The notes: a model not told the origin generated them from the sequence alone. Shown: positions 48,375 through 60,603, numbered from the stretch's first letter. The stretch: DNA of 64,000 bases from Liolophura sinensis (GCF_032854445.1 NC_088302.1:3090023-3154022); one strand, 5' to 3'. Program-made: numbers and translations.

Positions 48375-50300
48375 GCTCCCGTTAAGGTGCCTTGGCGGGG
48401 AGAGAAGGAGACAGGCAGGGTTTTTCTCCCTTCAGAGCGCGACAGCTCCGGCCGGCGGTTGTACCATATGTGCCGTCTCTTCACTACGAACTTCATCCAC
48501 GACTCAGTACAGCCTGACTGTAGCCATAAATTACCGCAGTCCGATTGACAAGCCCCTCTCACCGAAAATAGACTCCCACCTCAATCCAGACTATACGCAA
48601 GCAGCAAAATACCTAATCGATACCTCGATGATCACACAATTAAAATATTTGAACGACTTAGAATAGAATTCCGTCTTAAAATTGACATAAGAACAAATCC
48701 GTATTTCATTGAATAAATAAATAATGACAGCTTGTGTTAGCTAGCTCACATACTTTAACGATCTGCCTGGACACATTTTAAATACCTTTTGGATCCGGCA
48801 TACGTGTATATGAATTCGTTTTCCTTCTGGTTCTTTTTGTTTTATCACAAATATATTTGTCGTGGACAAGGCTGAGTAATCAAGGCTATCGGCGTATTTG
48901 ATGACAGTAGGGCCTACCTCATCCGCATCCTCCCGTCAATCAATCCAAATTACCTGCCCGCAATGTGCTCCACCGCGGCCTGTGACGATTAAGACAGCTG
49001 ACGTCTCAAATAGTTGTATAAAATTATAGATAGGCTATTTCATTTGGTGAACATAGCACTTCACACAGACAGCTTAACATTCGTCTGTAAGATCCCACCT
49101 GTGGCTTTCCGCTACGCTGTGTAGATATGATTAGGCCTATATACTGCTTGTCTTGTTGATCGATGCCGAAATCTGTCTAAGGCAGCAACCCAGACCGCCG
49201 TGTTCCTGTCACAAGGTGGCGATGATTCTTTTGCGTTAACAGTTGCCAGTAGTTGACTATAACACGGCGCTTATCACGAACAGCGACACGGCCGTGTGAA
49301 TTCCACACCTGATTACACGATAGCGACCTCCAGAAGGGAACAAAATGTTCACAGGATATCACAATTCCTTTGCCACAGAAATGCAACAATCCATCTTGCG
49401 CATTTGGCATCCGGCATTGAAAGCCATACGCATTTTTACAACGGGCAATACGAATATATGGTACAGACAAACGTGCGGTAAAAACATCCACAGATCACGT
49501 TACAACCTGAAGGAAATTCACCACTGAATAATAACCGGCGAGATTTGCCACAAACGCCAAGAGCTTCCATCTGCCGTATTGTTGATTAAATTAGTGAATG
49601 GTGACGCAACGCGCTCTGTGTGTTTTATAAATCCTTATCAGTAATCATAACCAAACCCAGTGTGTGCTAACAATATATCCCCCCAGTTTTGGACCTCATC
49701 ACATGCTGGATAGTCGTGCGAGCTGCTAATGGATCTTGATCATGCCACAAAGGTAGATTTGGCCGGCTTCCCGGGGCCCCCAGCTGGTCTTCGCCGTCAT
49801 CCTCGGAAACACTAGTCGGTTTAGCTGGACAGAGACCCTCAATCCGTGTCCCCAGACCAGCACGAGCTGAGTCGCGGTAATTCCTCCTTTACATCGACAC
49901 TATGCTCACGAGCAGTTTAGTATATAATACAGTGTGAACTGCACGATATAGAGATGTTCAGCCCGGCATATACCCACGACATCTGTCTCACTTAGACATC
50001 TAGCTTTCACGCATCCGCACTGAGATAAGCCGGGTCGCGTGGATCGGAAAGGAGTTATGCTCAAACAGGTAACATATTAAAATTCTTCTCAAGAAAGCGA
50101 TGTTGGTTTTCATGGGAACGAAATAGATTGCTGATGTCAACAGTAAAATCGGCGTTAGCCAATCCCCTGCCAGCTCTCCGCATGTGACCCGATTTCGTGA
50201 CGTCAACGTATTTGGCAACTGTTATATCAGGCGAGGCAGGAACTGTGATATTTTACAGAGGGTATCCTTGTACACGCCTGTTCACTGACTCTACACTCAG
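48375..50300 (-). promoter_or_regulatory. PDE8: CpG-rich 5' region and putative promoter of PDE8
   Basis: From about 48.1 to 50.3 kb CG dinucleotides are clearly denser than in the flanking DNA, and tandem arrays are absent. No TATA box at a fixed distance is evident, so the transcription start is unknown. A perfect CRE lies at 50198-50205 and a near match TGACGTCT at 48999-49006. If transcription starts above 48562, an out-of-frame upstream reading frame (ATG at 48562, stop at 48176) would overlap the PDE8 start. The 104-codon minus frame at 49177-49491 has no recognised family. Confidence 0.5.
50198..50205. promoter_or_regulatory. Consensus cAMP response element (TGACGTCA)
   Basis: Perfect 8-bp palindrome in the context TTTCGTGACGTCAACG, about 1.8 kb upstream of the PDE8 start codon in CpG-rich DNA. 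CREB-family factors bind this sequence in animals; activity here is inferred. Confidence 0.5.
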
Positions 50301-53280
50301 CTAGCCTCGCTCGATAGGAATGGACTCTTCTTATTTTGATCTCTTTACGTAGCTTATACAGCAGTATAGTTTGTAGTTTAATTTTATTCTTTCAGAGAAG
50401 ACCCATATGACTTAATAGTTTCATTACGAGTACAAACGAGGAATCGAAGGATATGCTTTAAATATCGGTTAAGTGTTCTTTGCCTGCACGTACGTACATT
50501 TTATATTATTGAACTGATCATACCGATGGTGTAGACCTATGGCCTAAATATACCGGCATATAGTCATTTGAGTTTCAAGTGTTCATACACTGTATGCCTA
50601 TGAGGAGCTGCTCCTATATAGGATATCTAGTCTGTGCTCTGTGAATTAAGTATCACGCACTTAACACATCCGCCAGCAAAATGCGGCCTTAAACAGAGCC
50701 AAAGATCGCTCAACCAGAGTATTAAAAACTGCATAGGCCCTATGTGAGCTACATACATGTTAAAATGCATACGCACGTATGCTTGAATGTGAATACTTTT
50801 TGTTACAATTAATATGCTTATTGGAAACTTCGAATGTGAACCGCGTATTTAGATCCACGTGTGCAAGAATTTTTTTTCAGCATGTACTTATCTGTATATT
50901 GGCCTTGTAGATAAATCACGTAATAAAACACGAATCGATACATAATTAAGTGTTTCGCGAACATTCAGTGTGTGTATGTACTTTCAGACCTCCTGAAATC
51001 GCCCATATATAGTGATTTATCATACAGCGTGCATAGCCAGCCTACCTATAATAATATATCATACATACACAATATGTGACCTGAAAGCTGTGATCATGTT
51101 TAGGCTGTACGGCTAGCCTCGAATTCACTTTAAATAAACTCATTAAATAATTTTTTTAAAAGAAGAAAAAAACATGTGAATTCTATTTTATTTAAATTTA
51201 TGATAATAAATTCTAATGTATTTTTAGGCCAAAAGACCGATTTTATCATATATCATATATAGCCCCTACTGTATGTATACAGTTCGTTAGTACACTCCCT
51301 TGTTAATTACCGCCTCTGTTTAGACCTACATAGCTCTCTCCGCCACCTACACCCCCACCCCCCATCAACGAACCCATCGCTAAACTGCGTCCGCCGGCCT
51401 AGAATGTTACGTCCGTGATTGCCGAACAAACCATTAATATTTTTCGACACGCATGTGAAGGCTACTTTGAGTACATGCCATTATAGTTCATAATAGATTA
51501 ACCACGTCTGTATATATTACAAATGTTGAATAAATTAGCTTCGGCTAGTGATTTATGTAAGTCTAACATTATAATCTGATTGTCTGATTACCACTGGAGA
51601 GAAATGTCACAAAGATTAATATTTATTACTGTGAGAGAATGTTTTGGTATCTACATTCTTTTGATACAATATACATATTTTTGATCGATAATTATGCGTG
51701 TTTATCCCTAGGGTATGAGCCTTGGCATGTTTCTGTCGGCGACTATGGGCTACACATTTAGCCCTTCAATGCACATAGGAAGGAGAGTGTAGGCTCTAAA
51801 TTAATTTTGTACGCATTGTTCTCAAGTTTATCGTGCTTGATATAAACATTAAGGTGTAATATATAGGTACGTGCAATAAACAATAAACACTGGAGGTTCT
51901 CTTGTTGTGATGTGTCTTAAGTGTTACAGACAGTAAGCCATGCAGTTGATTGCCATCTCTGAGCACAGCTAACTGTCTAATAAATCTCGTACAAATCCCA
52001 CGGTTCAACCTCATGGAGCACCCGTGGAGAATATAGACCCTCCAGGCGGAAACTGGTGTAACTCGCTTGGGTTTTCGAGAGCCAATGTCCCCCTAAGCAT
52101 TAATAATCGTATACAAGCGATTAGGGGCCAATCCTGTGTGTAGTTTGGACCGAGCCAAAACGCACAGGCTATGAAACGTATCCTACATACCCATACACGA
52201 AAGCTTAATTAAATGCTCGTAGTCAAATATTACACGATAAACGCCATGTTCTGAGGTGTCAGCTTTTGAAGAACCTGCGCATTGTTCACACGTATCAAGG
52301 CTTCTGAAAATATATACGTCACCAAATCCGCTATATACTCTGTACTTCACCTATACCCCGATTGGCCCCCAGGTATATTAAATCCCATTAGTCTACGTTC
52401 ACGCTGTCTTCATTCATACGTCACACGCTGGTAGGAAGTTTGTCCAATGGCCGTGTATTCAAGACCTTTGACACCCAGCATTGAGGACTGTTTTCATATT
52501 AACAATACAGACTGGGTTTTCTTAAAAGGAATTAAATTCTGCCTACATGTACCCGTGTCTGCCACGTGGCGTTTATAATACTGTGATCTAGAACCACCTG
52601 TATACCAACATGACCATGCATTCTTATTTTTTTGTCCACTCATTATTTTCTAAATGAACCCACATATAATAAACAGACAACTATGAAAGCCGCTATATAT
52701 GTGACACGTATTTCGTGGGTGGAAAGAAACGACCCCGTATAATACACCCATAACGGCCTGTAGCTATGCTCCTTAAGGCTAACAGTAGATGTAAAAAAGG
52801 TGGTAACAATAGCATATATTTCCTCAACATTGTGTACAAAGCGCAAATTTATCTTCAGACGACTCAAAAACCATATTTATGAGGATAAATCGAAGTTCTT
52901 CTACTGGTGAGATGAGTCCAAATTTCTAGTCCTTAAATTTAACCTAGTTAGACTCTGGAAAAGGCCCAAAAATAACAAGAATTAAAGGAGGTCATTTTAT
53001 TATCAGATGTACATAGCACATATTCTCTGAAAGTATGTTTTATCTGAACGGTCGGGAGTCTTTCTACTGAATGGCAGGAGAAACATCTTTTGTTCTCATG
53101 TCTTTGTACACAACATTGCAATGCACGGAAATAAATCTGCCTAACCCAGACATACCTTCTTCATTGAAAGGAACTGTGTTCTTACATGATCGACACAGAT
53201 TTACCACGCACACGCATGCGTGATGGTGTTGGTTCAGAAGGCGTGAATCTACCCTCAAATGACCGTAGGAAACATGTTCA
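50301..53280. other. Intergenic unique sequence
   Basis: No exon, RNA or transposon recognised. Scattered AT-rich blocks (for example 51130-51220). Confidence 0.45.
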
Positions 53281-53478
53281 GTGTATGGAGGAAACTTCTT
53301 CAATGTCAGGTTTAACGCGTTCATTGGTCACAGGACACCTATCCAATGTCTGAGGAAACTTCTTCAGTGTAAGGTGGAAACGCGTTCATTGGTCACAGGG
53401 CACCTATCCAATGTGTGAGGAAAATTCTTCAGTGTCAAGTGGAAACGCGTTCATTTGTCACAGGGCACCTATCCAATA
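53281..53478. repeat. Tandem repeat, 65 bp x 3
   Basis: Units GTCTGAGGAAACTTCTTCAG, TGTAAGGTGGAAACGCGTTC, ATTGGTCACAGGGCACCTAT, CCAAT. All three copies retain an ACGCGT site. The 163-codon plus frame at 53415-53906 starts in this array and runs through the SINE next to it, so it is not a gene. Confidence 0.88.
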
Positions 53479-53548
53479 TCTGGGATAAATTGTATAATGC
53501 TGGGGAACTTGTTCAATATTTGAAATGTGTAACATTTAATGGATGGAT

Positions 53549-53850
53549 GCTTGAGTTTAACGCCGTACTTAGCATTTATCAGTCATATGACAACGAGATT
53601 AGGGGTGTGTACCTTCCTGTGGCAGGGCGAGTCCATGCCGAAGACACCAGACATGACACCCCACCCAGTTACATTATACTGACATACACGTCCAACCAGT
53701 CCCGTTTCCATTGCTCTAACAATCTGCCAATCGGGGCAGCAACAAGTATCATTTTTAAAGTCTTTGATATGACCCGACCATGGTTTGATCCCCGGGTTTC
53801 CCGAGTGAAGGCGGACGCTTCAACCATAAGGTTACCGAAGCGATCGAGAA
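53549..53850 (-). mobile_element. tRNA-derived SINE, family B
   Basis: On the minus strand the head reads ATGGTTGAAGCGTCCGCCTT followed by a B-box GATCAAACC. The body carries the complement of ACACCAGACATGACACCCC (plus 53644-53662). The 3' end is ATATGACTGATAAATGCT, AAGTACGGCGTTAAACTCAA. The 3' end matches the copy at 57101-57435 and resembles the 3' domain of family A. Boundaries approximate. Confidence 0.75.
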
Positions 53851-54039
53851 AATATGTTCAATGTACGAAACAAACAGTGCTCGAAGGAAAACGTGATCAT
53901 ATCTGATAAGAAAGCATCTTTAAAGTGAGAAACATGTGCAAAGGAAGCTATCAATTGTTCACTGTCATGAGAACAAATTTTCGTTCGGATGCAAATATTG
54001 AACAGAAGAATAAAACATGTTTAATGTCCGACTGAAATA

Positions 54040-54720
54040 TCTACACCAGAAACATCGTGTACAACGGTGTACATCAGAAACATCGTCAATGTAGACGTCC
54101 GCACATGCCGGGATCATGCTCAATGTACGATGTCAAAAGTGTACACCACAAACATTGCAAATGTCCAGTAGAAGACGCCCACACTAGCAGGGATCATACT
54201 CATGTCCGAAGTCTAAAGTGTACATCAGCATGATCGTTAAATCCAATCTAAGACGTCCCCACATGCATGGACCATGCTCAATGTACGATGTCTAAAGTGT
54301 ACATCAGCATGATCGTTAAATTCCAATCTAAGACGTCCCCACATGCATGGACCATGCTCAATGTACGATGTCAAAAGTGTACACCACAAACATTGCAAAT
54401 GTCCAGTAGAAGACGCCCACACTAGCAGGGATCATACTCAATGTCGAAGTCTAAAGTGTACATCAGCATGATCGTTAAATTCCAATCTAAGACGTCCCCA
54501 CATGCATGGACCATGCTCAATGTACGATGTCAAAAGTGTACACCAGAATGATCGTCTATGTCCAATCTAAGACGTCCACACATGCAGGAATCAGGCTCAA
54601 TGTCCGAAGTCTAAAGTGTACACCAAGAATGATCGTCAAATTCCAATCTAAGACGTCACACATGCAGGGATCATGCCGAAGTGTACGAAATCAAAAGTGT
54701 GCACAGCAACCATATTCAAT
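54040..54720. repeat. Minisatellite, 80 bp x about 8
   Basis: Units GACGTCCCCACATGCATGGA, CCATGCTCAATGTACGATGT, CTAAAGTGTACATCAGCATG, ATCGTTAAATTCCAATCTAA. Sub-blocks (ACCACAAACATTGCAAATG) recur at about 54144 and 54384, showing a three-unit higher-order repeat. Confidence 0.9.
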
Positions 54721-55014
54721 GTCTTTACTACGATACTTGCTGGCTGCTATGTAAAGGTTTGTAGATGGAGAAATCAACACAAATCTTTTGGCGGGGAAGG
54801 CGAAATACCTCCTGACGTCCTGACTTTAATCTATCCTGCGCGCGAGTCCATCTGGTCAAGCATCTGGACTAGCATGCGCGTGTGCTAGATTGGAGCACGT
54901 GTCCAAGTACTTGACAAACCTCTTGAAGTGAATCTTCAGTTAATCTTGTGCGTGAGCTGGATTCGTGCTCGTGACCTCATTGGGTGAAGGTATATTTCCG
55001 TTTTAGACTCTTAA
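54721..55014. other. Intergenic unique spacer
   Basis: Nothing recognised; short GC-rich patch with GCGCGCGAG near 54838. Confidence 0.4.
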
Positions 55015-55099
55015 TGTTTCCTCCGCTCATATTATTGACCGCCGTCATGTACATAAAACTTACTTTAGTATGACAAAAACACTCATTAAATAAATAATG
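55015..55099 (+). mobile_element. tRNA-SINE family A, 3' fragment
   Basis: GTTTCCTCCGCTCATATTAT, GACCGCCGTCATGTACATAA, then an ATTAAATAAATAA tail. Strongly diverged and truncated. Confidence 0.65.
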
Positions 55100-57089
55100 G
55101 CAAAAATACATATCACAGAAACCACAGGAGAAAACAGGTTTTTTTTTTTTTTTACCGCGAAGCCCTAATATGTTATCACCGAGACTTGTGAGATGTTTAA
55201 AGCATTCAGGCACTACTATAGACCTTGTATAGGTTTGAATATGTGTCGCTCCTTGTTGGGTTGTTCAGTTGATCGCGCTGTAAAAGACGATTTCGCTCAC
55301 CAGTCCTGTATCGGTTGATCGATACCGCTGTCAACAAGCCATTACTCCTTAAATATGCCATTAGAAACAAGGAACCAGGCCAAATAGCATCATTCTTTTT
55401 TCTTTATATGGAGATTAAGTAGGAAAAGGTCGTGAAAAATGACTGTGGCTTATCAGTAAGGCGGCAGGTTTCTGGGATAATACCTGATAACGGCTTAACG
55501 CTGCCCGTTGTCGTTTAACCACAGTTTGATGTCCGTTTGATCAATGGGTCTTCTTTAAAGACAAACACTTTTCCCATGACTCTGTCCCCCACTTATAACG
55601 AGGAAGACTGTCCCTCAAGGAACAAATCGGATTCTAGTACTTTATATACATTCGTAATTTCCGCTTGTAAGTCGTTTTATGTGGTTTATATACCCTCCAG
55701 ACTGTATCTTAACAGAACCACATTTGTGCTCAAAGATCAAAACAAGAAAAAAATACATAACTTTTGTTTTTAACAGTAACGACTATTAAAGCCACCGGGA
55801 AAATGTGAATAGATCATCTATTTTAGCCAAATGTAGCAAAGCTCAAACAGGCTAACCAAAACACTTGTCCATGTTCTAAAAAGTCTGAATTCGCTAAACG
55901 TATGTTGAAATCCTCTATACGAGCAGAGCTACATATGTTTAGGACATAAGGGTCGATACAATTGTAAAAAGTGAGTGCAACCGGTACCCCAGCTCTGTAT
56001 AACGGTGGAAGTATAGTATGCACAATTTCTGTGCATGGCATCCAATAAAATATTGGTGGTAAATTGTACTAGGTATAAAATATATGTAATGTGTTCAAAA
56101 CGGGCTAAGCCAAATCTTGATCTTAGTTTTACATAAATAGTACCACAGATTACACAAATCTTCACCCAGAGAGATATAGCTAATTGTTGACCTGTGAGAT
56201 CTCTGGACAAGTGCGACCCAGTGGGTTTCCGCTGGGTCGGGATATGCAAGGACGTTCTTAAGGAGCTGTTTTGTGTCCCATTCTCTCCGAACTCCCCCAC
56301 CATCCATCAATACTTTAAACCCGAAATATTACAGAAAACATGGTTAGAACCTATGCTTTCCTGATTCGCTCATATCAATCCTCTACAAGCGGCGTTATGA
56401 ACTTGCCGTCTCTACTTCGCATACCTCGGCCACATGCACTTAAAACTCATGACGTTCTCCATCTTGAAGAACAATGAAACAGGCTTTCATGATTGTAAGT
56501 ATATCTTAAATATACCAGGCGATTAAACTCTTCCAAATTGGTTTTTTTTAGTGAGTGATTCTCATGAGCATGTAGACAATATTATTTTTGCATACGTGTA
56601 TACAGATTTAAGGAGTATGTCTAATAACTGTAAGTATATAGACCACATGGGGCTTGTTGGAACTCTAAATGCGACATGTTTTATTTCAGCAATTTGTTTA
56701 TTGCATTTGTTTCATTCCGTTTTCAAAAGCCCTGATGTTACTGGACTTCTATGTACTGCTACAACCCAACAGGTTGTTACAGCGGTGTCATAACTGATGC
56801 TTTAGGTAATCTGTTTCTTATGTAGTTATTTGTGAATTGCAAGAAACAAAAGGTCATGAACTGGAACTGAAATTTGCCGTTTGTAGCCTAATTGCTTCTA
56901 CTGGACCGTCGTCTGGGGGGAGCCTTTGGAGAACAGATTTGATTAAAAAAAACAAACTTGTACAGGTAAACATCTTATGCAAGACTACGCATATGTCACC
57001 GCACATACATCTGCTTTTCACAAGATGATCAGTATATGAAAGAATGAAGATATCTGTATAATGAGATGGTCAAGAATATGGCAATTTTG
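55100..57089. other. Intergenic unique sequence
   Basis: No confident gene. On the minus strand at 55823-56150 two neighbouring frames give a hydrophobic stretch and then LTFYNCIDPYVLNICSS, faintly like transmembrane helix 7 of rhodopsin-type receptors; support is too weak for a call. Confidence 0.35.
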
Positions 57090-57100
57090 CTAAACCAGGA

Positions 57101-57435
57101 GTCCGCTTCGGGACTGGTAGATCCAGGATCAATCCTTGATCGAGTCACACCTAAGATTTTAAAAGAGGAAGTTGTAACTTTCTCGCTTGGCGTTCAGCAT
57201 GAAGGGGATAGTGCAGCGACTGGTTGACCTGTATCAGTATAATGGCTCGGGCGGGGCGGCTTACTTGCCTTCGGTAAGTCGTCTCAGTGAAGCAGCACTA
57301 AATAAAAGAGCGGTGGAAATCCGTCCTGTAACAAGGAGGCACATTACACGTACATGCACCCTAATGATTCCTTCGTAGTCATATGACTGAAAAATTGTTG
57401 AGTACGACGTTAAACCCCAAGCACTCACTCACTCA
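57101..57435 (+). mobile_element. tRNA-SINE family B with perfect 11-bp target duplication
   Basis: CTAAACCAGGA flanks the element at 57090-57100 and 57436-57446. It starts inside a tRNA-like head (GTCCGCTTCGGGACTGG, B box GATCAATCC at 57127-57135) and has a unique body (CAGCATGAAGGGGATAGTGC, GGCTCGGGCGGGGCGGC). It ends in ATATGACTGAAAAATTG, TTGAGTACGACGTTAAACCC and a CACTCACTCACT tail. The clean duplication indicates a fairly recent insertion, 5'-truncated as usual for retroposition. No protein is encoded. Confidence 0.9.
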
Positions 57436-57446
57436 CTAAACCAGGA

Positions 57447-58748
57447 AAGACATAATTAGTAATGTTCAAACTCTTATAAAAGAAAATTTAAAAAAAACTG
57501 TCGGTTATTCCGTCAGCATTTGTATGCATATGTACATGACTCTTTACCAGAAGAGTCACTGGACAATCTCTTGGCACATCATTGTCGATACATGAACATT
57601 GGTGAATTGCATATGGTCTAACCGCTTGGTTTGCGGTGAAAAGATCTCCATTGTATACTGTCAATTTGCAAACTGTGTCAGCATGCATGGAAACTAGTCA
57701 ACCATATCTAATCATGGTACGTAATAAGCATGTACCTACATGTGTATCTGTAGAGAAAGCATCTTGTGTAACATCCTGGATTCAGTGCGATCGATATAGG
57801 GTTGGAGCTCCCAGTCGCTCTCCTTAGTTCCGATAACTTGCGCAATGTGCACACGAGAGTATAATAATACGGTTAAGTAATTCACAGCGGGATCCATACA
57901 ATCATAGTGGTCGTCTTTAGTTCCCGGATTTGGGCAGTTTTGCAATGCATGTGGGGGTCACGGAGATGCCAGGAGAGATGAGGTTTCAGGTAGATTACTT
58001 ATCTTCTTCTGTGTCTGAATGTATCCGTTGAAGCACATTCGTATACCAGCCGTCAACCAATAAGGACGTTCCAGGTCGATAACTGCAATTCCAATTCTCC
58101 AAAACGATCTGGTCTTTCATCAAAGAGTTGCTCTGAACAGGAATATACGATAACGGTATAAATGCCAGGGTCCCCGGTCCATCGAAATCGGTTTTCAGTA
58201 GGATTTTGAATTCAACATGTGCAACAAGAAAGGAGGATTAAAATAAAGGCGTAAATATTTAGAGATGTAAACTCCCAGAGTGCCCCAAGGGATGATAGGC
58301 ATCCAAAAGCAACAAAAAGGAACAAGGAGAAAGAGAGTTACACCGTACTCTCCTTTGGGGTGTCACTCCCCAATGAAAAATTGACTGTACAATTGCAATT
58401 TGATGTTACAAAGGGTAAATGATCCCCATTTCAAAGCAGAAGATAACTTGCCAGCTTTGATATTGAGCTCAAACATAAAACTGAACGATAAATATGTACC
58501 TTCAGTATCAAACTATATACCCCGAGGAAGGTAGCGACCTTCCAACATATGAACATGCCTCATATGTAGGGATATGATCCTCCGACAGACTTCTGTGCTT
58601 CATTGAGAACATGGCCCTTTTATTCGCCTCTGCAAACGGAATACCAGGCCTCTCTTATGGATAATTCTCGGATAACAATATCACCTCTCACTATGTATAC
58701 GAATAGGGTCCTCAAACAAAGGCAAGACTTTCCAGCAGAAACAAGCTT
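57447..58748. other. Intergenic unique sequence
   Basis: No gene or element recognised. Confidence 0.45.
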
Positions 58749-58816
58749 CATGGGACAGGGTTTTGCATGGGACAGGATTTTGCATGGGACAGGATTTTGC
58801 ATGGTACAGGATTTTC
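58749..58816. repeat. Tandem repeat, 18 bp x about 3.7
   Basis: Units CATGGGACAGGATTTTG(C). Short, homogeneous, probably recent. Confidence 0.88.
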
Positions 58817-59135
58817 ACTCATTCGCCTTGGGTTTTTGATCCCACATCTAGGCCTCTATACATATATACCTAACTATGATGCAAAAAATTGATAAGATCA
58901 AAGCTGTGAATTGAGGTGCTGGTTCGCAGGACGAGTCACTAATTGGTTCCCAGCTCTAAGGTCAGTTTCCATTCAATTGCCTGATTTATATCGTACGGCA
59001 AAAGGAAAAACAATTAATTAGGCGACTTTTAACACGTACTTTCCAAAGTTCCCAATTTACTATTCTAAGTGTGGACAAAAGAACTTCCAACCATGTCCAC
59101 TATTCAACACGTCAAAAACTTCACTTATTTGACTT
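58817..59135. other. Intergenic unique spacer
   Basis: Nothing recognised. Confidence 0.4.
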
Positions 59136-59240
59136 TTTTTATTTGATTGGTGTTTTACGCCGTACACTTCAGTATACGAATGCAGCCAGCATTAAGGTGG
59201 AGGAAACCGGGAAGAGTGAGGGTGGTCGCGGGACTCTCTG
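59136..59240 (-). mobile_element. tRNA-SINE family A, truncated
   Basis: TTTTATTTGATTGGTGTTTT, ACGCCGTACACTTCAGTATA, GCCAGCATTAAGGTGGAGG, AAACCGGGAAGAG; breaks off before the tRNA head. Confidence 0.82.
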
Positions 59241-59249
59241 ACTGGCAAA

Positions 59250-60130
59250 TCATATTGGGTTCAATCTCACGTTAATCTTGCACAACATTATATTGTATGT
59301 ATTTGGTCTCATGCACAAGTGCAATATGTTGGAAAGACTATCCAACAAATCAGAAAATCAGTCTGGAAAAGTCAGCTTAACATTTTTCTGTCTCCGAACA
59401 TGGTTGCGACCACTTCAGCATTTAAATAATAAATATGACCTATCCGTCTTCAAAGGATACTGTTCTCGATGTCGAATGGAAAATCCGTGATGGGGAACTA
59501 TTTGGGATGCTGGACCTTGGTGCAGTATTTTCTTTATAGTTTAAATGACATTGCTATGGTTACTGACAACGATATATCCAGTCAACCACACGATTCTAAC
59601 ATAACACAACTGTTCAAATGCCATCAACGAAATCAACTGTGCTATGAGTTATGTAATAATATATTTTAAATATATAACTTTAATAAGGCGTTGATTCACA
59701 GTAACATGGCCAGCTACCTGATAGGTTACTCAACATACGAGAGCATCCATACATTTCCTTCCAATATACTAATCCAGTTGCTTCCAAGAAATGTAATTAC
59801 TCGAAAGGAATTAAAGATTTTGAGATGTCTGATTATATTTCCGGTAAATATGGTTGTGACTCCACTTACCATTCCTGTAAACATGTCAAAACTGGCAACA
59901 TCGATAGTGTAAATAATGAGGATCTTGGAAGTTTGCTGGTGAGAGGTCTGACGTATGAAGACATGGTAAATGTCAAAATGAGAGCTAATATGTAAATTGT
60001 CCCTTCGGCACTTGAAAACGTTGCAAAAAGTTATCTAAACGGGAGATGGTAGAACCGTCAGTCCTTGACACATGGCTTGAGTTAATAAAGAAAAAGGTTC
60101 GGAGAATTTACCCAACATAGCAGTATCTTC
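59250..60130 (+). pseudogene. Decayed GIY-YIG / Penelope-like retroelement (Naiad-type order), 5' part
   Basis: Broken frames in one orientation carry three blocks of a retroelement protein. First (about 59315-59365) a GIY-YIG-nuclease-like QYVGKTIQQIRK, with a one-base slip just before it. Second (about 59485-59555) GELFGMLDLGAVF then, after a frame change, YSLND, like the W-LGT-FPYGLND segment that follows such nucleases. Third (about 59850-59995) HVKTGNIDSVNNEDLGSLL, then (about 60030-60110) LSKREMVEPSVLDTWLELI followed by KKKVRRIY. These resemble the region just before the reverse transcriptase, which itself is absent because the 38-bp array starts. Nuclease before the polymerase region fits the permuted Naiad clade. 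Several frameshifts and stops: dead. Confidence 0.6.
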
Positions 60131-60189
60131 TGCTCAAAAATCCAATTTATTGCATCAATATTTCTCAATCCACTAAAAGAAACTACAAT

Positions 60190-60600
60190 GACAATAATGA
60201 CATGACCCCACACCAGTAACAAGATCTTCCAATATTGACACAACTCTCCACCAATAACAAGATCCTCCAATAATGACAGGACCCTCCACCAAGAGCAAGA
60301 TCCTTCATTAATGACATGGCCCTCCACCAAGAGCAACATCCTGCAATAATGACACGACCTTCCACCAATAACAAGATCCTGCAATAATGACGTTACCCTA
60401 CACCAAGAGCAAGATCCTGCAATAATGACACGACCCTCCACCAAGAGCAAGATCCTTCATTAATGACAGGACCCTCCACCAAGAACAAGATCTGGCATTA
60501 ATGACACGACCCTCCACCAAGAACAAGATGTTCCATGACGGACATTGTTCACATACCTGTCCAACATAAATAAAGCCCTCCTTAGAAATATCACCCTCCA
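60190..60600. repeat. Minisatellite, 38 bp x about 10
   Basis: Units ACCCTCCACCAAGAGCAAGA, TCCTTCATTAATGACACG; variants with TCCTGCAATAATGAC. Minus-strand frames are artefacts. Confidence 0.9.
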
Positions 60601-60603
60601 ATA

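Noticed and set aside
53415-53906. 163-codon plus frame
   Set aside because: It starts in the 65-bp array and continues through the antisense strand of a family B SINE.
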